From contig CAAETD010000183.1 of NCBI GenBank assembly GCA_900758885.1, positions 1 through 7,796 on the forward strand: a DNA stretch of 7,796 nt. Direction: 5' to 3'. Under the pieces are notes generated by a model. The model saw nothing but the letters and a program-made list of their open reading frames with translations, had not been told where the DNA came from and did not search any database. Below are positions 6,168 through 7,796 of the stretch, piece by piece. This DNA is from an uncultured Collinsella sp. Lineage in GTDB: Bacteria; Actinomycetota; Coriobacteriia; Coriobacteriales; Coriobacteriaceae. How positions within the stretch are numbered: the first letter of the stretch is position 1; the number at the start of each line of letters is the position of its first letter. A program made the translations under genes and the position numbers.

Positions 6168-6191
6168 ATTTGGTAACGCGTTTTACCAAAT
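6168..6191. promoter_or_regulatory. Palindromic operator-like site upstream of the iron-sulfur flavoprotein gene
   Basis: Perfect 9-bp arms ATTTGGTAA (6168-6176) and TTACCAAAT (6183-6191) flank the 6-bp spacer CGCGTT. The form is typical of a dimeric repressor or activator site. TTGTCA at 6163-6168, five of six bases of a -35 consensus, abuts the left arm, so the palindrome would fill the spacer and -10 region of a promoter starting there; I found no strong -10 element. I cannot name the regulator. Confidence 0.5.
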
Positions 6192-6220
6192 ATGGCATTT
6201 ATCTGCGGTAATGTTCTATT

Positions 6221-6330
6221 TCACCGCTGAGGGTGACATTTCATGCCGCCTGCCGAACTGCGTGGAGACCTAACAACTTTTTAGGTCAGTGTTGTGCGTG
6301 TAGCAATTTCGCCCGGCCTCGCCTCCGGGC
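6221..6330 (+). promoter_or_regulatory. Leader of the iron-sulfur flavoprotein gene with three small hairpins
   Basis: Three short inverted repeats follow one another: TCACC (6221-6225) / GGTGA (6232-6236); GACCTAA (6267-6273) / TTAGGTC (6281-6287) with a 7-nt loop; and GCCCGG (6311-6316) / CCGGGC (6325-6330) with an 8-nt loop. The last lies just before the ribosome site AGAGGGGA (6340-6347). I do not recognise a known riboswitch, and there is no U-run marking a terminator. They could be protein sites or leader RNA folds. Confidence 0.3.
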
Positions 6331-6351
6331 TGCCATGTGAGAGGGGATCTT

Positions 6352-7796
6352 ATGGCTCGACTGCATGTAATGGAACGCAGCCACGCTCAGGCCGTCATGG
6401 ACGACCTGCACGATGCGCTCGGACGCCGTCTGGCGGTGAGTTCGCTCGCCCCGTGTCCCGTTGAGTTTACGGCGGCGCTCGTCAACCTGTGCTCCACCCA
6501 GAGCTGCGGCAAGTGCACGCCCTGCCGTGTGGGCCTGAGCGCGCTGAGCGACCTGCTTGCCGATGTGCTCGAAGGGCGCGCCGATGAGTCCACGCTCAAC
6601 CTGATTGAGCGCACGGCCCGCACCATCTACCTTTCGAGCGACTGCGCCATCGGCTACGAGGCCGGCGCCATGGCACTCACGGCTATTCGCGGCTTTCGCG
6701 ACGATTTTGAGCACCACATCCGCGAGCACTCCTGCGGCTTTGACCGCGAGGCTCGCGTCCCGTGTGTCTCGGGCTGCCCGGCGCACGTCGACATTCCCGG
6801 TTACATCTCGCTCGTCGAGGCAGGCCGTTATGCCGACGCCGTCAAGGTCATCCGCAAGAACAACCCACTGCCGCTCGTCTGCGGCTTGGTGTGCGAGCAT
6901 CCCTGCGAGATGCACTGCCGCCGTGGCATGGTCGATGATCCCATGAACATTCTCGCCCTCAAGCGTTTTGCCGTTGAGCACAGTGACCTCAACGACCACA
7001 AGCCGCATGTAGTGGACAACACCGGCAAGCGCATCGCCGTGATTGGCGGCGGCCCGGCCGGCCTTTCCTGCGCCTACTACCTGGCCGTGATGGGCCACAA
7101 GGTGACCATTTTTGAGCAGCGCCACCACTTGGGCGGCATGCTGCGCTACGGCATCCCCAGCTATCGTCTGCCGCGCGAGCGCCTGCAGGCCGAGATCGAT
7201 TGGATCTTGAGCGCCGGCATCGACGTTGAGCTCGATCACTCCGTCAACGGCGAGGAGCTCGCTCGCCTGCGCGACGAGTTCGATGCCGTCTACCTGGCCA
7301 TCGGTGCCCATAGCGACAAGAAGCTCGGCCTTCCGGGTGAAGAGGCGCCCGGCGTGGAGTCGGCCGTCAAGATGCTGCGCGCCATCGGAGACGACGAGCT
7401 GCCCGACCTGAGCGGCCAGCGCGTGTGCGTCATCGGCGGCGGCAACGTGGCCATGGACGTGGCGCGCTCTGCCGTGCGCTGCGGTGCCGAAAAGGTGAGC
7501 ATCGTCTACCGCCGTCGCATCTGCGATATGACGGCCCAGGACGCCGAGATTGCCGGCGCCCAGGCCGAGGGTTGCGAGGTTCTGGAGCTCACGGCGCCGC
7601 TCGCCATCGAGACGGGCGAAGATGGTCGCGTGAGCGGCCTGCGCGTGCAACCGCAGATTATCGGCGAGCCTCGCCGTGGGCGTCCGGCCCCGCGTGCCGC
7701 AGCCACGCCCGAGCGCGTCATTCCCTGCGAGCGCGTGTTTGTGGCCATTGGCCAGGACATCGATTCCAAGCCGTTTGAGGACATGGGCATCGCCTG
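6352..7796 (+). CDS. NuoF-tail/GltD-like iron-sulfur flavoprotein oxidoreductase (3' end outside window)
   Basis: This is an FAD-dependent NAD(P)H oxidoreductase with extra iron-sulfur clusters, probably moving electrons between NAD(P)H and a ferredoxin-type or hydrogenase/formate dehydrogenase partner; the partner is not visible. ATG 6352 follows AGAGGGGA. The frame stays open for 481 codons to the window edge. Residues 40-110 resemble the NuoF C-terminal [4Fe-4S] domain: CGKCTPCRVG gives C52, C55 and C58, with C98 40 residues later. Residues 125-220 resemble the GltD/dihydropyrimidine dehydrogenase N-terminal cluster domain (VPCVSGCPAHVDI, then C177, C181, C185, C189). The FAD site is GGGPAG (232-237), and a second dinucleotide site is GGGNVAMD (362-369) followed by VYRRR. 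AIGQDIDSKPF near the edge is the usual GltD-type ending. The FMN/NADH-binding part of NuoF is absent. It is transcribed separately from the PTS operon. Confidence 0.9.
   Translation, partial: MARLHVMERSHAQAVMDDLHDALGRRLAVSSLAPCPVEFTAALVNLCSTQSCGKCTPCRVGLSALSDLLADVLEGRADESTLNLIERTARTIYLSSDCAIGYEAGAMALTAIRGFRDDFEHHIREHSCGFDREARVPCVSGCPAHVDIPGYISLVEAGRYADAVKVIRKNNPLPLVCGLVCEHPCEMHCRRGMVDDPMNILALKRFAVEHSDLNDHKPHVVDNTGKRIAVIGGGPAGLSCAYYLAVMGHKVTIFEQRHHLGGMLRYGIPSYRLPRERLQAEIDWILSAGIDVELDHSVNGEELARLRDEFDAVYLAIGAHSDKKLGLPGEEAPGVESAVKMLRAIGDDELPDLSGQRVCVIGGGNVAMDVARSAVRCGAEKVSIVYRRRICDMTAQDAEIAGAQAEGCEVLELTAPLAIETGEDGRVSGLRVQPQIIGEPRRGRPAPRAAATPERVIPCERVFVAIGQDIDSKPFEDMGIA

Noticed and set aside
6286..7650. 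454-codon minus-strand frame opposite the flavoprotein
   Set aside because: The low-complexity, Ala/His-rich translation has no motif, while the plus-strand frame has intact Fe-S, FAD and NAD(P) motifs.

Overview
The window looks like chromosomal DNA of a GC-rich, Gram-positive gut anaerobe. I infer Actinomycetota, class Coriobacteriia, probably Collinsella or a close relative, from GC-rich codon use, strong GGAGG-type ribosome binding sites and the gene content; no rRNA or other phylogenetic marker confirms this. Its core is an inducible operon for taking up and splitting a phosphorylated alpha-glucoside (maltose-type sugar).

Layout. Positions 1-137 are non-coding, with inverted repeats and a run of degenerate, roughly helically phased repeats. 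Positions 138-1436 are a complete IS3-family insertion sequence (1299 bp, 28-bp imperfect inverted ends, 3-bp TAA target duplication) whose single-ORF transposase reads leftward. Six bases past its right end lies a candidate promoter, followed by a leader of about 130 nt that can form two mutually exclusive RNA structures. The rightward operon then runs: glucose-family EIIA (1608-2120), BglG/LicT-type antiterminator with two PRDs (2139-2993), EIICB permease (3093-4709) and a GH4 6-phospho-alpha-glucosidase (4713-6095). A terminator hairpin follows at 6129-6164.

The parts form one circuit. EIIA and EIICB import and phosphorylate the sugar, GH4 hydrolyses the sugar phosphate, and the PRD antiterminator, controlled by PTS phosphorylation, probably opens the operon by acting on the leader RNA. 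Two lesions affect the system. The IS separates the promoter from upstream DNA, and the permease gene has an in-frame TGA at codon 201 where the family has a conserved Trp. Both halves of the permease remain in the same frame and look otherwise intact, so the lesion is recent, leaky or a sequence error.

After a 256-bp intergenic region with a 9-bp-arm palindrome and several smaller hairpins, an unrelated gene starts at 6352 and runs off the window end. It encodes an iron-sulfur flavoprotein joining a NuoF C-terminal [4Fe-4S] segment to a GltD-like NAD(P)H/FAD oxidoreductase.

The best leads are the leader RNA switch, the single TGA in the permease, the IS/promoter junction with its phased repeats, and the NuoF-tail/GltD hybrid with an incomplete cysteine motif. 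I see no CRISPR array, tRNA, rRNA or phage gene.
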